From assembly GCA_017795105.1 (NCBI GenBank), contig CP051247.1:4930001-4994000 (forward strand): a stretch of DNA of 64,000 nt, in the 5' to 3' direction. The notes beneath the pieces are model-generated. The model was given only the letters and a program-made list of their open reading frames with translations. It was not told the origin of the DNA and ran no database searches. Source of the DNA: Planctomycetaceae bacterium. GTDB taxonomy: Bacteria > Planctomycetota > Planctomycetia > Planctomycetales > Planctomycetaceae. Shown here piece by piece: positions 1-10,488 of this stretch. Position 1 is the first letter of the stretch; each line of letters begins with the position of its first letter. The position numbers were made by a program, and so were the translations under genes.

Positions 1-1
1 T

Positions 2-3000
2 GTCGATTTTCAGTCGGCGGTCACGGTCTCCGGTCTGCTGCAGATCATCGGGGCGACCGGCAACATCAACTTCAGTGGGCCGGTGAGTGCCGGCACGATT
101 TCACTGGCAGCCGACACACTGGAGATTCACGATGACATGACCGCCGCGACGGGTGGCGTCACGCTTTCCGCCGTCGACAGCATTCTCATCGACGCGACCA
201 TCGAAACGACTGCGCCGGCTGCCGCCGCGATTTCGATCGAAGCCGGCCAGCTGATCGAGTTCACCGCTCAGGGGCAGGTCATCAATCAGACCGGCGGCAC
301 CACTACGCTGACAGCCGATGATTCCACGCCTGCCGGCACAGGCCAGATCCTCATGGCCGATGGCTCGTCGATCGAAACCATGGGCGCGATCGAGATGAAC
401 GCAGCCGGGGATATTACGGTGGCTCATGTGCTGTCGGATACGTCGCTGGTGAATGCGATTACGGTAACGAGCCGCAATGGAGCGATTATCGATGCCGGCG
501 ATTCCGCTCGGGAGTTCGTGACAGACGGGCGGCTCACGATTCAAACGGCGACGGGCATCGGTTCAGCCGACACGCTGGAGATCAACGTCGGTGAAGTGGA
601 TTTGGAAAACGCAGCCGGGAACATTCAGCTGACCGATGCGACGACGCTCGATATCGTTAGCATCTCGCAGACGGGACTCGGCAATGTCTCGGTCATCACA
701 GAAACAGGCCCGATGACGGTCCTCAGCACTGGGACGGGGGGCTCGACTGTCGGCGGTTCGATCACACTCGATGCCCAGGGGGGCGGCTCTCTGCTGATCG
801 AACAGCAGATCAGCTCGCTGGGCGGCGATGTCATGCTGCTGGCTGATACGGGCATTCAAACGGGGATGAGCGGAGCCGTGGTGACGACCGGTAACGCCGG
901 AGCGGATGGCGGTGATCTGCAACTCGAAGTTCGCGGCACCGGCGATATTCTACTGGAACAGCGGCTCGAAACGACGGCGGCCAGCGGCGGAGCAGGTCCG
1001 GCAGGAAATGCGGGTAATGTCACCATCACCACGGCCGATGGGAGTATCTTCACCGATCGAATTCTCGCGAATGGCGGCACCGCAGCCGGCGGCGATGGGG
1101 ACGGCTCGCTGATCACGATCACGGCCAACGGCGGCTTCATCGAACTGCGGGGCGAAACAACGACCGTTGGCGATACTGATGGCGAAGTCGTGATGACCGC
1201 AACCGGATCGATTCTTGATCGAGCAGATGGTCAGACGCTGATTACCGCCGGCCGGGCTTCGTTCACGGCTGGTCAGTCGATCGGCGAAATCACCGACTTC
1301 GGGATGGCGTCCGGAAACGCGATCGATCTGCAGCTGTCAGTCGCTCTCGACCAAGCAGAGGTTCAACAGGCGGGCGGCGAGATCCATCTGCATCATACTG
1401 GCGATCTGGTCGTCTCGAATGGAGCCATTATTCTCGACGCCGATGGAGCAGCCGATCTGGTAATCACATCGACCGGTGGACTCGACATCGGTACCGATGG
1501 CACGGGGCTGATCACATCCAACGGTGATGACGTGCATCTGGTATCAGGGACCGATCTGGTTCTGCAGGATGCCGGCATCAACGTCGGCGACGGTCAGCTG
1601 CGGTTGACCGGCGTGAACGACATTCGCGACGCCTCCGGCCGTGAACTGGGTCTGCTGACCGCGCAGGATCTCTTTGTCCTCTCGGGAAGCGCTGGCGGGG
1701 AAACACGGCTGCTGACGAGTGTTGATACGCTCGACGCGGAACTCACGACGTCGGGACGGGTGCTGACGGTGATCGAGAACGACGCCATCGTCCTCAATCG
1801 CGTTCATACGGTCGACGCCGATTTCAATCTGGAAGCAGCGACGGTCGCCGCTGGTGATATCACGGTGGTCGATGTTCAGGTCGGGACCGCGACGGTGGAA
1901 CTGATCGGCACCGACAACGCAAGTCGCATCGTCGACGGTGGGGGAACAGCGCGAACGATTCAGGCCGAGTCGCTGGCGATCTCCGTGACGGATGGCTTGG
2001 CTGACAACGATCGTCTGGCTGTCGAAGTTGACAACCTCGCAGTGGAAACCGCACGAGGTGACATCAATCTGATCGACCTCTCCGGCGGCCTGACAATCAC
2101 GAACGTCCGCAGTGTCTCCGGAGTGTCGATCACAGCCGGGGATGCCAATGATGATATCGATATTCGCACGGTCGGTTTGATGCAGGTCGATTCCGAGGTT
2201 CGGAACAATGGCGGCGGCAATGTGCTGCTGGCTGCGACCGGCGAAGCGGATGCCGATCTGACGGTTGATGCTCGCATCGCTGCCGAGAACGGGAGTGGAA
2301 ATGTCACACTCACAGCCGTTCGCAATATCACGCTCGATGGAGCGGCGGCGATTGAAACCGATCAGACAGGTGAGATTCTCGTCAGTGCCGGCGAAGACCG
2401 ACTGCTGACCGGAACGGCCGATGGTGTCACCGACGCTGCGATCTTCATGAATGCGACCTCGACCATCGCCTCCGATGCCGGCAACGTCCTGCTGCGAGCT
2501 TCGGGTGATGTTACGATTTCTTCGATCAATGCCGATGCCGACGCGAGCGGCGTGCGAGGGGATGTGACGCTCATCGCGGACTTTGCCGGGGTCGATGGGA
2601 CACTCATGCGAGGTCAGGGAGCCGTCGCGGAAAGCACGCCGGAAGGTGTGACCAATATCACCGGTGACGCTCTTGAGATTCAGGCCGCCACGGGGATCGG
2701 CAGCGGAGATGATCTGCGAACCGACGTCACAACCCTGCTCGCGGTGAATGATGTTTCTGGCGATGTCCAGATCTTCGAGATCGCCGCAGCAGGCGACAAC
2801 GACCTGACTGTCCTCGGCATCACGAACACAGCCGGCAGTATCGATGTGATGACCGGAGACGGCTCACTGCAGGTGACCGGAGCGGTCTCAGCGACGGGTG
2901 CGGGGCAGATTCGGATCGTCTCTGGCGATGCCGATGTCGATGGCAACGGCGATCTGACGATCACTGCTGACATCACCTCGGAAACAGGTTCCATCGCTCT

Positions 3001-5224
3001 GCGGGCAGACGGCCAGCATTTGACCGTTTCCAACGACGCCCAGATCTCGACAACGGATGGCAATATCGTGCTCCGTTCGGGAGCCACAGGCAATGGTGAC
3101 ATCACGCTCGTCGATGGAACAGGCGTGAAGACGGGCACCGGCACCGTCTCGCTGACGGCGTTCGGCGATCTCTCTTTGAGCCGCGTGGAATCGACGACTG
3201 GAACCGCGATCCACATCATGGCTGATGGGGCGGTCATTGACTCGGGCGATCAGGGAACGCACGATCTGGTGGCCGAGCAGGGACGTGTCACGATCACGGC
3301 TGGTCGGGGTGTCGGTGCCGGGAATGCCCTGGAGACGGCCATCGGGCGGCTGGTCGTGACCAATGGAACCAGCAACATCGAGGTCTTTGAAAGCACCGGC
3401 CTGCTGGTCGATGGCATCAGTCAGGGAGCAGGGGATGTCGTCCTCTCCAGCGGCAACGCCTTCACCGTGACGGCCGCGGGGACGGGGATCACGACGACGG
3501 GCGGCAACGTTGAACTGACGATGCGGGGAGCTGGCGAGCAGTTTGCGTTGAACCAGGATCTGCAGACGAACGGTGGCGATGTCATGATTAACTCGGCCGG
3601 CGGAATCGGTCTGGGAGCGGGGACGGATCTGCTGACCGTCGGAGGAACGCTGAACGCGGAAGCCGCCGATGCATTCGTGATGAATCCGACTTCACGGATT
3701 GATACGCTCAACGGAACCATCGACATCACAACCGGCCAGAACATCGTTGTCAGTCAGGTCGGCACGACCAGCGACATCACGCTCGATTCCGCGAACGGTG
3801 GCGTTGTGAATGCGATGAACGATGTTACCGTGAATCTGCGGGCCGAGCGGCTGGCGATTTCTTCCGCGACCGGTATCGGTTCGGCTGCGGCGATGCAGAC
3901 GGACGTCCGGACTCTGGCCATCGACAACGATCAGTCCGGATCGATTCGCATCGTCAATCAGAGTACCGATGAACTCGTGATCGGTCAGTTTGCCGGCGTG
4001 ACGGGGATTTCCAACCGGGGCGGAAGCGCGGGCGATATCGATCTCTTCAATGAGGGATCACTGACGGTCAGAAACGCGGTCAACAACCTGAGTGGCGGCG
4101 ATATCACACTCACGGCCGATGCGAACGCCGCGGCGACCGATCTCACGGTGGACTCAATGATCTTTGCCACACCAACCGGTGCGATCACGCTCAATGCCGG
4201 GCGAGACTTGTTCATCAACGACAGTGGAGCGGAGTTCGATGTCTTCGGCGGTTCGATCACCGGTTCGGCCGGCGATGACGTCGAGATTGCCGACGATGTC
4301 ATCATCCGCAGCCGCACCGGTTCGGTGGTGCAGGATCTGCCGCTGCTCGAGAACATCGTCACGCCTCAGGTACTCGCGACGGGTGATGCGAGTGTCTCAG
4401 GCGACTTCGGACGTCTCTTCGAGCAGAACTACACAATCTTCGTCGACTGGGCCGATGGCACGGTCGATGCGAACTTCGAGAACAATCCCACGCCCGACAG
4501 CTTTACCTACAATCACACGTATGACGGCAACCCGAATGCCGCCAATCCGGCCGCTCCGATTCCGATCACCGTAAGTATCATCGATGACCCGAACATCACG
4601 TTCTTCGAAGGGGGCGAAGAGGTACTTCTGCCCTCGATCACGTCGGTCGCCGACGTTCCCGGGGAAGGACTGGCGTCGGGGTTCGTGTACGATCTGAGTA
4701 TCGAAGTTCCTGAACTCGGAGCCGTTTCGAGCACGTTTGCCGAGGTGATCGAAACGGAACAGACCGATGCAGTGCAGGATCAGGAAACGAGCGAAAATAC
4801 TGGAGTGACGGAGGAAGTTCAGACGCTCGAAGAACGCATTGTCAAATTGCGAGTCTTTAACGCCGCTGGCGAGGTGGCCGAAGAGATCACTTTGAAGGGG
4901 GATAAGGCCCTGATGATCCTGAACGACTTTGTCGGCTTTGTCGAAGAATACGATTTGCCCGACGGTCGCTACCAGATTCTGCAGCAGGAGCCGGGGGAAT
5001 CGACGCCCCGCGTCGTCTTCGATTTACTCTTGAGAAACGGCCGGCCTGCTGACAATAGTGATGGTTTGCAGGACCGTCCGCCGACGGCTGATGAGTTTAT
5101 GCAGCAGGACGGAACAGCTCCTCTTCCGCCGGGAGACGCTGGGATGCCGCCAGCAGCCGATGATCCGTCCGATCCCGCTTCTGAGGTCAACTCGAAAGAT
5201 GGGTCGAACGAGGTTCAGCCATAG
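2..5224 (+). CDS. Giant beta-helix/FHA-like surface protein, C-terminal part (5' end outside window)
   Basis: The reading frame is open from the first bases of the window, so the true start lies upstream and at least 1740 residues are visible. Nearly the whole visible length is a Gly/Asp/Thr-rich succession of short strands of the type NGGDVxLxAxGDI, as in filamentous haemagglutinin-like right-handed beta-helices. A longer unit recurs several times, recognisable by ATGIGS followed about 10 residues later by an L-x-T-D-V-x-T-L-like segment (near 550, 2690, 3310 and 3870). Near 4370-4600 the pattern changes to a PKD-like segment (VDWADGTVD, then YNHTYDG). The last 150 residues are acidic and proline-rich, with no visible transmembrane anchor or dockerin. 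I infer an exported adhesin or cell-surface structural protein; the ligand is unknown. The kinase gene begins 112 bases downstream on the same strand. Confidence 0.8.
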   Translation, partial: VDFQSAVTVSGLLQIIGATGNINFSGPVSAGTISLAADTLEIHDDMTAATGGVTLSAVDSILIDATIETTAPAAAAISIEAGQLIEFTAQGQVINQTGGTTTLTADDSTPAGTGQILMADGSSIETMGAIEMNAAGDITVAHVLSDTSLVNAITVTSRNGAIIDAGDSAREFVTDGRLTIQTATGIGSADTLEINVGEVDLENAAGNIQLTDATTLDIVSISQTGLGNVSVITETGPMTVLSTGTGGSTVGGSITLDAQGGGSLLIEQQISSLGGDVMLLADTGIQTGMSGAVVTTGNAGADGGDLQLEVRGTGDILLEQRLETTAASGGAGPAGNAGNVTITTADGSIFTDRILANGGTAAGGDGDGSLITITANGGFIELRGETTTVGDTDGEVVMTATGSILDRADGQTLITAGRASFTAGQSIGEITDFGMASGNAIDLQLSVALDQAEVQQAGGEIHLHHTGDLVVSNGAIILDADGAADLVITSTGGLDIGTDGTGLITSNGDDVHLVSGTDLVLQDAGINVGDGQLRLTGVNDIRDASGRELGLLTAQDLFVLSGSAGGETRLLTSVDTLDAELTTSGRVLTVIENDAIVLNRVHTVDADFNLEAATVAAGDITVVDVQVGTATVELIGTDNASRIVDGGGTARTIQAESLAISVTDGLADNDRLAVEVDNLAVETARGDINLIDLSGGLTITNVRSVSGVSITAGDANDDIDIRTVGLMQVDSEVRNNGGGNVLLAATGEADADLTVDARIAAENGSGNVTLTAVRNITLDGAAAIETDQTGEILVSAGEDRLLTGTADGVTDAAIFMNATSTIASDAGNVLLRASGDVTISSINADADASGVRGDVTLIADFAGVDGTLMRGQGAVAESTPEGVTNITGDALEIQAATGIGSGDDLRTDVTTLLAVNDVSGDVQIFEIAAAGDNDLTVLGITNTAGSIDVMTGDGSLQVTGAVSATGAGQIRIVSGDADVDGNGDLTITADITSETGSIALRADGQHLTVSNDAQISTTDGNIVLRSGATGNGDITLVDGTGVKTGTGTVSLTAFGDLSLSRVESTTGTAIHIMADGAVIDSGDQGTHDLVAEQGRVTITAGRGVGAGNALETAIGRLVVTNGTSNIEVFESTGLLVDGISQGAGDVVLSSGNAFTVTAAGTGITTTGGNVELTMRGAGEQFALNQDLQTNGGDVMINSAGGIGLGAGTDLLTVGGTLNAEAADAFVMNPTSRIDTLNGTIDITTGQNIVVSQVGTTSDITLDSANGGVVNAMNDVTVNLRAERLAISSATGIGSAAAMQTDVRTLAIDNDQSGSIRIVNQSTDELVIGQFAGVTGISNRGGSAGDIDLFNEGSLTVRNAVNNLSGGDITLTADANAAATDLTVDSMIFATPTGAITLNAGRDLFINDSGAEFDVFGGSITGSAGDDVEIADDVIIRSRTGSVVQDLPLLENIVTPQVLATGDASVSGDFGRLFEQNYTIFVDWADGTVDANFENNPTPDSFTYNHTYDGNPNAANPAAPIPITVSIIDDPNITFFEGGEEVLLPSITSVADVPGEGLASGFVYDLSIEVPELGAVSSTFAEVIETEQTDAVQDQETSENTGVTEEVQTLEERIVKLRVFNAAGEVAEEITLKGDKALMILNDFVGFVEEYDLPDGRYQILQQEPGESTPRVVFDLLLRNGRPADNSDGLQDRPPTADEFMQQDGTAPLPPGDAGMPPAADDPSDPASEVNSKDGSNEVQP

Positions 5225-5336
5225 TTCCGTGCTGTGAGCGCGGGCTGGTCTTGAGCCGTGCAGCGAAGACGTTCAACTTGTAAAGTGATCTTTATCCAGT
5301 CCGCGGGCCACGCGGGAGTCCCAATCGGATAGCATT

Positions 5337-8300
5337 GTGAATTCCGAAGACGAATCCATCCAGCAGCGTCGCGACGCGGCCGATGACTCCCGGGGAGATG
5401 AAACGCTCCCCGAAGGGGATTTCCCCGTCTCGTCCGAATCCACCGAGGAGCCGGGCGATCAGACGGTCATGCTGCCCGATGAGCCAACCATTGATCCGCC
5501 CGAAGACGATCCGCAGAAGACGCTTGTCGATGAAGACGCGTTCCCGGTGCAGCCGCGAGCCGATCAGCAGACGATTGTCGAAATGCCCGAAGGGCAGTCA
5601 ACCGACGAACCGGACGATGGAGCGGCGACATTCATTTCCGATGACGACCTGATCGATTCCGGTGCCGCAACTGTCGTCTCCGATGAACACGGCGAACTCG
5701 GTCCCGATCAGACCATTGTCGATGACAGCGGTATGCACGACTCCGACCTGAAGACGATGGTCGAAGACGATTCGCATGTCGGCGAGAACCAGGATCTGAG
5801 CAAGACCTGGGGACTGCAGATCAATTCGATCACCGATCCGGGAATGACGATCCGGGCCGCGGAGGCGAGTCCTTCCGTTGCGATTCCTGCTCATTACTCG
5901 ATTCCCCGGCGTCATCTGGCGGAGGGAGATCAGCCCGAAGAATCGCGTCCGGAATACGAGCTGCTGAAGGTCCTCGGTGAAGGGGGTATGGGCGTCGTCT
6001 GGGAAGCGCGGCAGGAGTCGATCCAGCGCAGCGTTGCCATCAAGATGATCAAGGGGAACATCGCTCAGAAGCCCCGGCAGGTCGAGAAGTTTATCGCCGA
6101 AGCGGTTGTGACGGGCGATCTCGATCATCCGAATATCGTCCCGATTCATGAACTCGGTCAGGACGATGAGGGCAACTTCTTCTACGCGATGAAACAGGTC
6201 CAGGGAACGCCCTGGAACAAAGTCATCCGCCAGAAGTCGCTGCACGATAACCTCGATTATCTGCTGCGAACCTGCGACGCTCTGGCGTTCGCCCACGCAC
6301 GCGGCATTATGCACCGCGATCTGAAACCCGAGAACATCATGCTCGGGGAATATGGTGAAGTGCTCGTGATGGACTGGGGTCTGGCTCTGCCGACCGACGA
6401 GTACACGAAGAAAGATCTGATCTGTAGCTTCCACGGCATGGGGGGCACGCCGGCCTATATGGCTCCGGAAATGGCGACTGGCCCGCTGCATCGAGTCACT
6501 TATGCCAGCGATATCTATCTGCTCGGCGCGATTCTCTACGAGATCATCACCGGCCATCCGCCGCATCGGGGACGGACCTCGCAGCAGTGTCTGGCGGCGG
6601 CCATGCGGAACATCATCCAGCCTTCCAAAGAACAGGGCGAGCTGGCTGAAATCGCGATGAAGGCCATGGCGACCGATCCAGCCGAACGGTATCAGACCGT
6701 GAAGGCGTTTCAGTCCGCGATTCGCAACTATCTAGCTCACGAAGAGAGTCTGCAGCTGTCTGCTCGCGCCGGTGATGAACTGTCTCGAGCTGAGTCGACG
6801 CGAGACTATGCCAATTACGCCCGCAGCCTGTTCGGCTTCGAGGAAGCGATTGTCCTCTGGGGAGACAACGAGGAAGCTCGGGCCGGACTGCGGAAGGCAC
6901 AACTCGCTTACGCGGAAGTCGCTCTCGACAAACAGGACTTCGACCTGGCCGAGTCGCTGGTGCAGGCCGATGACGACGCCTTTGCCGATCTCGTCAAGCG
7001 AATTCGAGACGCTAAGCTCGACCGGCAGGCCCGCAAGCGGATGTTGCTGCTGGCCAAAGGAGCGATTGCCGCTCTGAGTCTGGCGATTATCTTTATCGTG
7101 GGGACGTCGTACTATCTGATCAGCAAGGAAGTCGAACGGGCCCTCGCTGCGGAAGAGAATGCGAACACGCAGAAGAACATCGCTCTGGAGGAAAAGAAGG
7201 AAGCAGAACGGCAGCGGGGCATTGCGCAGGAACAACGGGACAAGGCCGAAGAAAACCGGATGCTCGCTGTGGCGGCTCGGACCGAAGCCGAAGAACGGGA
7301 ACAGGAAGCTCGCGAACAGCGTCAGATCGCCGTTGAACAGCGGACGGCTGCCGAAAAAGCCAAGCAGGCCGAACAGTACGAGTCTTACATTGCTCGCATT
7401 GGACTGGCCGCGGCCAAGGTCGAGGAGAATGCCTTCGCCGATGCCCTTGCTCTGTTGCTGGAGTGCCCACCCGAGTTGAGGAATTGGGAGTGGGGGCGGC
7501 TGATGTATCTCTGCAGTCAGAGTGCGGCCACCTATCGTTCCGATGCTCCGGTCGACAGCCTGGCGCTGTCGCCGGATAACACGAAATTCGCGACCGCGAG
7601 CTGGGATGGACGTGTCCGCGTCTGGGATCTCAACTCGGAAAAAGTCGTTCAGACGATGCCCCACCAGGGGATCTACGTGCACGCAGTTGCCTGGTCGCCG
7701 AAAGCAAACGTGATCGTCACCGGGAGTGCGGATCGCGATGGCAATGTGAAGGTCTGGAACACCGAAACCGGAGAACTGCTGTACCAGATTCGGGGGCACG
7801 AGGATGCAGTCGTCGGAGTTCGCTTCAGCGATAACGGTCAATGGTTGCTGACCTGTTCGTACGACAACACGGCGACGCTCTGGAAAGTCGGTGCGGATTT
7901 TGGCCTGGAGAAAGCCTGTTCTTTGAGGGGACATACGTGGTGGGTCTGGGACGCGGCGTTCATCCCGAATTTCGATCCGTCATCCGCCGAACGCAACCGC
8001 GTCGTCACCGTCAGTCAGGATGGAAAAGCAATCGTCTGGAAGATTTCTGCGGATGCGAAATCTGCTGCTCCCGTGGTCGAATATGTCGAACACGACGGTC
8101 CTGTTTACAGCGTCGACTTTCATCCGGCCGCCGACCAGATTGTGACCGCGGGATATGATCGCAGCATTCAAGTCTGGGACCCGACCAAGGTTCGTCCCTT
8201 CGATTTCGATGCGGCTGTGCAGGGAGATCAGGTTCCTTCACAGGAGTATCTGAAGTTTGAAGAGCACACCGGACCGGTTCGCAGCGTCCGTTTCGCCGGC

Positions 8301-10382
8301 AATGGAAAGCTAATCGTCAGCGGGGCTCAGGACAATGCCGTAAAGGTCTGGGATCTTGAATCGGGACGGGCAATCAAGACTTTTCGCGGGCACGACAGTG
8401 CCGTGCGGGATTGTCATATGACGAACGATGGACGCAGCCTGCTCTCCTGCTCGGAAGATCAGAAAACGATCCGCTGGTCGGTCGATGACTACGCCGAAAT
8501 TCAGACGCTTAACGGCCAGAAACTCGACGGACATCGTGATGCAATCCTGTCCGCTCAGTTCACGCCGGATGGCTCTCAGGTGCTGACCACCAGCCGTGAT
8601 CGCTCGGCCTGGCTCTGGAATATTAACTCGGGAACTCCAGAGGTGATTTTCCAGGAAGGGCATCGGTATCTCAGTTCATCGGCGCTGTTTCTGAAGGAAG
8701 AACGCTTTCTGGCGACGGCAGCGGCGGATAACTCGGTTCGACTTTGGAATACGGAAACGGGGACGGAAGTTTTCCGACTGCCGCAAACGGGACGCTCGGG
8801 ACTGGTCGCGATTTCCTCTGACGAAACCCGTATGGCGACCGGCAGCGAAGAAGACAGTGTGCTCGTCTGGGACATCTCCAGGCTCGAACAGGAAACGCAG
8901 CCGAAGCTGCTCGGCGAATTGCGGGGGCACAATCATCCGGTCACGGCTCTGGCCTTCGTTCCCGGCACGCATCAGCTCGCTTCCGGCGATGCTCATGGGC
9001 GTTGCATTCTCTGGGATACCGACTCCGAAAAGCCGATCTGGTCGGTCCGTCACAACACGCTGAAGATCTCCGAGCTTCGCTGCACGGGAAATCCCCCGGT
9101 GTTGCTGTCGGCCAGCCACGACAACACCATTGGCGTGATTGACGTCGCGAACGGCAAGGAGCTGCTGGATCGGGTCATGAAGCATGATCACGCGGTAATC
9201 TCTGTCGATATCGCCGCGAAAGCGAATCGGCTCGTCTCGGTGACTTCGCCGCCGCAGGAAGAAGAGAACGCCTCGTCGAACTCCAAGCTGCATCTCTGGG
9301 ACATCGAAGCGGGCAAACTGCTGAAGACGATTCCGCTGGCGGGCTTTGCGGTTAACGACATTGTCACGACGGCCGACGGCAGTCTCTGTTACGCGACGTG
9401 CAGCGACAACACCGTCAAGCAGATTGACGTTGAATCGGGCAGCGTCGAACTTCTCATCGACGGTCATCGTCACGGCGGGCTCCTCTGGTCGTCACTGCTC
9501 AGTGGCGACGGGCGTCGGCTGTTGACTGTTGGCGGGATTGATGCCCGATTGTGGGACGTCAACTCACGTCGAGAACGGATGTCGTTCGGACCTCACGGTG
9601 CGGTCGCCGCTGCGGCGGTTCACCCGAATGGGCAAACGGTCGTGACCGGAAGCTGGGACCAGTCATTGAAATTCTGGGATGTTTCGACCGGCCAATCCCG
9701 GCAGAGAATCCCGGAAGCTCACAATGGATACATTAACAGCGTCGATTTCTCGCACGATGGCAAGCATCTCGTGACCGGCGGTGACGATGGCGTGGCCATC
9801 ATCTGGGACTATGCGAACGCGAAGAAGGTGCGCACGCTGGAAGGACATCGCTCCGGCGTGAATCTGGCGATCTACTCGCCGGATGATAAGGTAATTCTCA
9901 CCGCTTCGCGGGACCGAACGCTGCGACTGTGGAATGCGAACAACGGCGATCTGATCCAGGAATTCGCCGATGGCCATGAATGGGCCGTCCTCTCCGCTGG
10001 CTTCTCTCCCGACGGTGCCCGCATCGTTTCCGGCAGCGAGGACAATAAGGCCGTTCTCTGGGATGCGATGACCGGCGAGCAGATTGCCCAGATCAAGGGA
10101 CACACGGCTGCGGTGACTTCGGTCGCGTTCTCCAACGACGGTCAGCGAATCCTGACCGCGAGCCGCGATAACACGGCGAAACTCTGGGACGCCTCGCCCG
10201 GCTACGAAGGGCAGGAGATCCTGACGCTGAAGAACCACCAGCAGGAAGTCACTGCAGTGGACTTCTCCCCGTCCTCCCTGCAGGTGCTGACCGGCAGCCG
10301 GGATGGCACGGCGATCATCTGGCCGGCGGTGAACTGGCGCGAAGAACGACCCCGGGTGGTCGATGTACTGCCAAGGCCGTAG
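5337..10382 (+). CDS. Membrane-anchored Ser/Thr protein kinase with C-terminal WD40 propellers
   Basis: Hanks-type kinase of 1681 residues. Residues 1-190 are acidic and disordered, with repeated T-hydrophobic-V-D/E motifs (KTLVDED, QTIVDD, KTMVEDD). The kinase domain spans about 205-480: glycine loop GEGGMG from G214, VAIK lysine K236, HRDLKPEN from H326. The metal-binding DFG is replaced by D346-W347-G348; the Asp is kept. Then come a short helical part, one transmembrane helix near 577-597, and a Glu/Ala/Arg-rich coiled coil to about 690. From about 737 to the end I count 21 WD40 repeats (GSxDxTxxxWD type), enough for three seven-bladed propellers. By family knowledge the kinase faces the cytoplasm and the propellers lie across the membrane, where they could bind a ligand or scaffold. 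GTG start at 5337, chosen because coding character begins there and no better in-frame ATG precedes it. The substrate is unknown. Confidence 0.93.
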   Translation: MNSEDESIQQRRDAADDSRGDETLPEGDFPVSSESTEEPGDQTVMLPDEPTIDPPEDDPQKTLVDEDAFPVQPRADQQTIVEMPEGQSTDEPDDGAATFISDDDLIDSGAATVVSDEHGELGPDQTIVDDSGMHDSDLKTMVEDDSHVGENQDLSKTWGLQINSITDPGMTIRAAEASPSVAIPAHYSIPRRHLAEGDQPEESRPEYELLKVLGEGGMGVVWEARQESIQRSVAIKMIKGNIAQKPRQVEKFIAEAVVTGDLDHPNIVPIHELGQDDEGNFFYAMKQVQGTPWNKVIRQKSLHDNLDYLLRTCDALAFAHARGIMHRDLKPENIMLGEYGEVLVMDWGLALPTDEYTKKDLICSFHGMGGTPAYMAPEMATGPLHRVTYASDIYLLGAILYEIITGHPPHRGRTSQQCLAAAMRNIIQPSKEQGELAEIAMKAMATDPAERYQTVKAFQSAIRNYLAHEESLQLSARAGDELSRAESTRDYANYARSLFGFEEAIVLWGDNEEARAGLRKAQLAYAEVALDKQDFDLAESLVQADDDAFADLVKRIRDAKLDRQARKRMLLLAKGAIAALSLAIIFIVGTSYYLISKEVERALAAEENANTQKNIALEEKKEAERQRGIAQEQRDKAEENRMLAVAARTEAEEREQEAREQRQIAVEQRTAAEKAKQAEQYESYIARIGLAAAKVEENAFADALALLLECPPELRNWEWGRLMYLCSQSAATYRSDAPVDSLALSPDNTKFATASWDGRVRVWDLNSEKVVQTMPHQGIYVHAVAWSPKANVIVTGSADRDGNVKVWNTETGELLYQIRGHEDAVVGVRFSDNGQWLLTCSYDNTATLWKVGADFGLEKACSLRGHTWWVWDAAFIPNFDPSSAERNRVVTVSQDGKAIVWKISADAKSAAPVVEYVEHDGPVYSVDFHPAADQIVTAGYDRSIQVWDPTKVRPFDFDAAVQGDQVPSQEYLKFEEHTGPVRSVRFAGNGKLIVSGAQDNAVKVWDLESGRAIKTFRGHDSAVRDCHMTNDGRSLLSCSEDQKTIRWSVDDYAEIQTLNGQKLDGHRDAILSAQFTPDGSQVLTTSRDRSAWLWNINSGTPEVIFQEGHRYLSSSALFLKEERFLATAAADNSVRLWNTETGTEVFRLPQTGRSGLVAISSDETRMATGSEEDSVLVWDISRLEQETQPKLLGELRGHNHPVTALAFVPGTHQLASGDAHGRCILWDTDSEKPIWSVRHNTLKISELRCTGNPPVLLSASHDNTIGVIDVANGKELLDRVMKHDHAVISVDIAAKANRLVSVTSPPQEEENASSNSKLHLWDIEAGKLLKTIPLAGFAVNDIVTTADGSLCYATCSDNTVKQIDVESGSVELLIDGHRHGGLLWSSLLSGDGRRLLTVGGIDARLWDVNSRRERMSFGPHGAVAAAAVHPNGQTVVTGSWDQSLKFWDVSTGQSRQRIPEAHNGYINSVDFSHDGKHLVTGGDDGVAIIWDYANAKKVRTLEGHRSGVNLAIYSPDDKVILTASRDRTLRLWNANNGDLIQEFADGHEWAVLSAGFSPDGARIVSGSEDNKAVLWDAMTGEQIAQIKGHTAAVTSVAFSNDGQRILTASRDNTAKLWDASPGYEGQEILTLKNHQQEVTAVDFSPSSLQVLTGSRDGTAIIWPAVNWREERPRVVDVLPRP

Positions 10383-10488
10383 GTCGGTCCGCTATTCGCA
10401 TTGACTTTTTGCGAAGTACCCATTCAGCACGCCGCGATCGATGTTGTTTAGGGGCTGCGTGCAATTCTACGTTGGCAAGGTGCAGGAG

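Noticed and set aside
6732..7934. 400-codon frame opposite the WD40 kinase
   Set aside because: Shadow of the well-supported kinase frame; no motif and biased composition.
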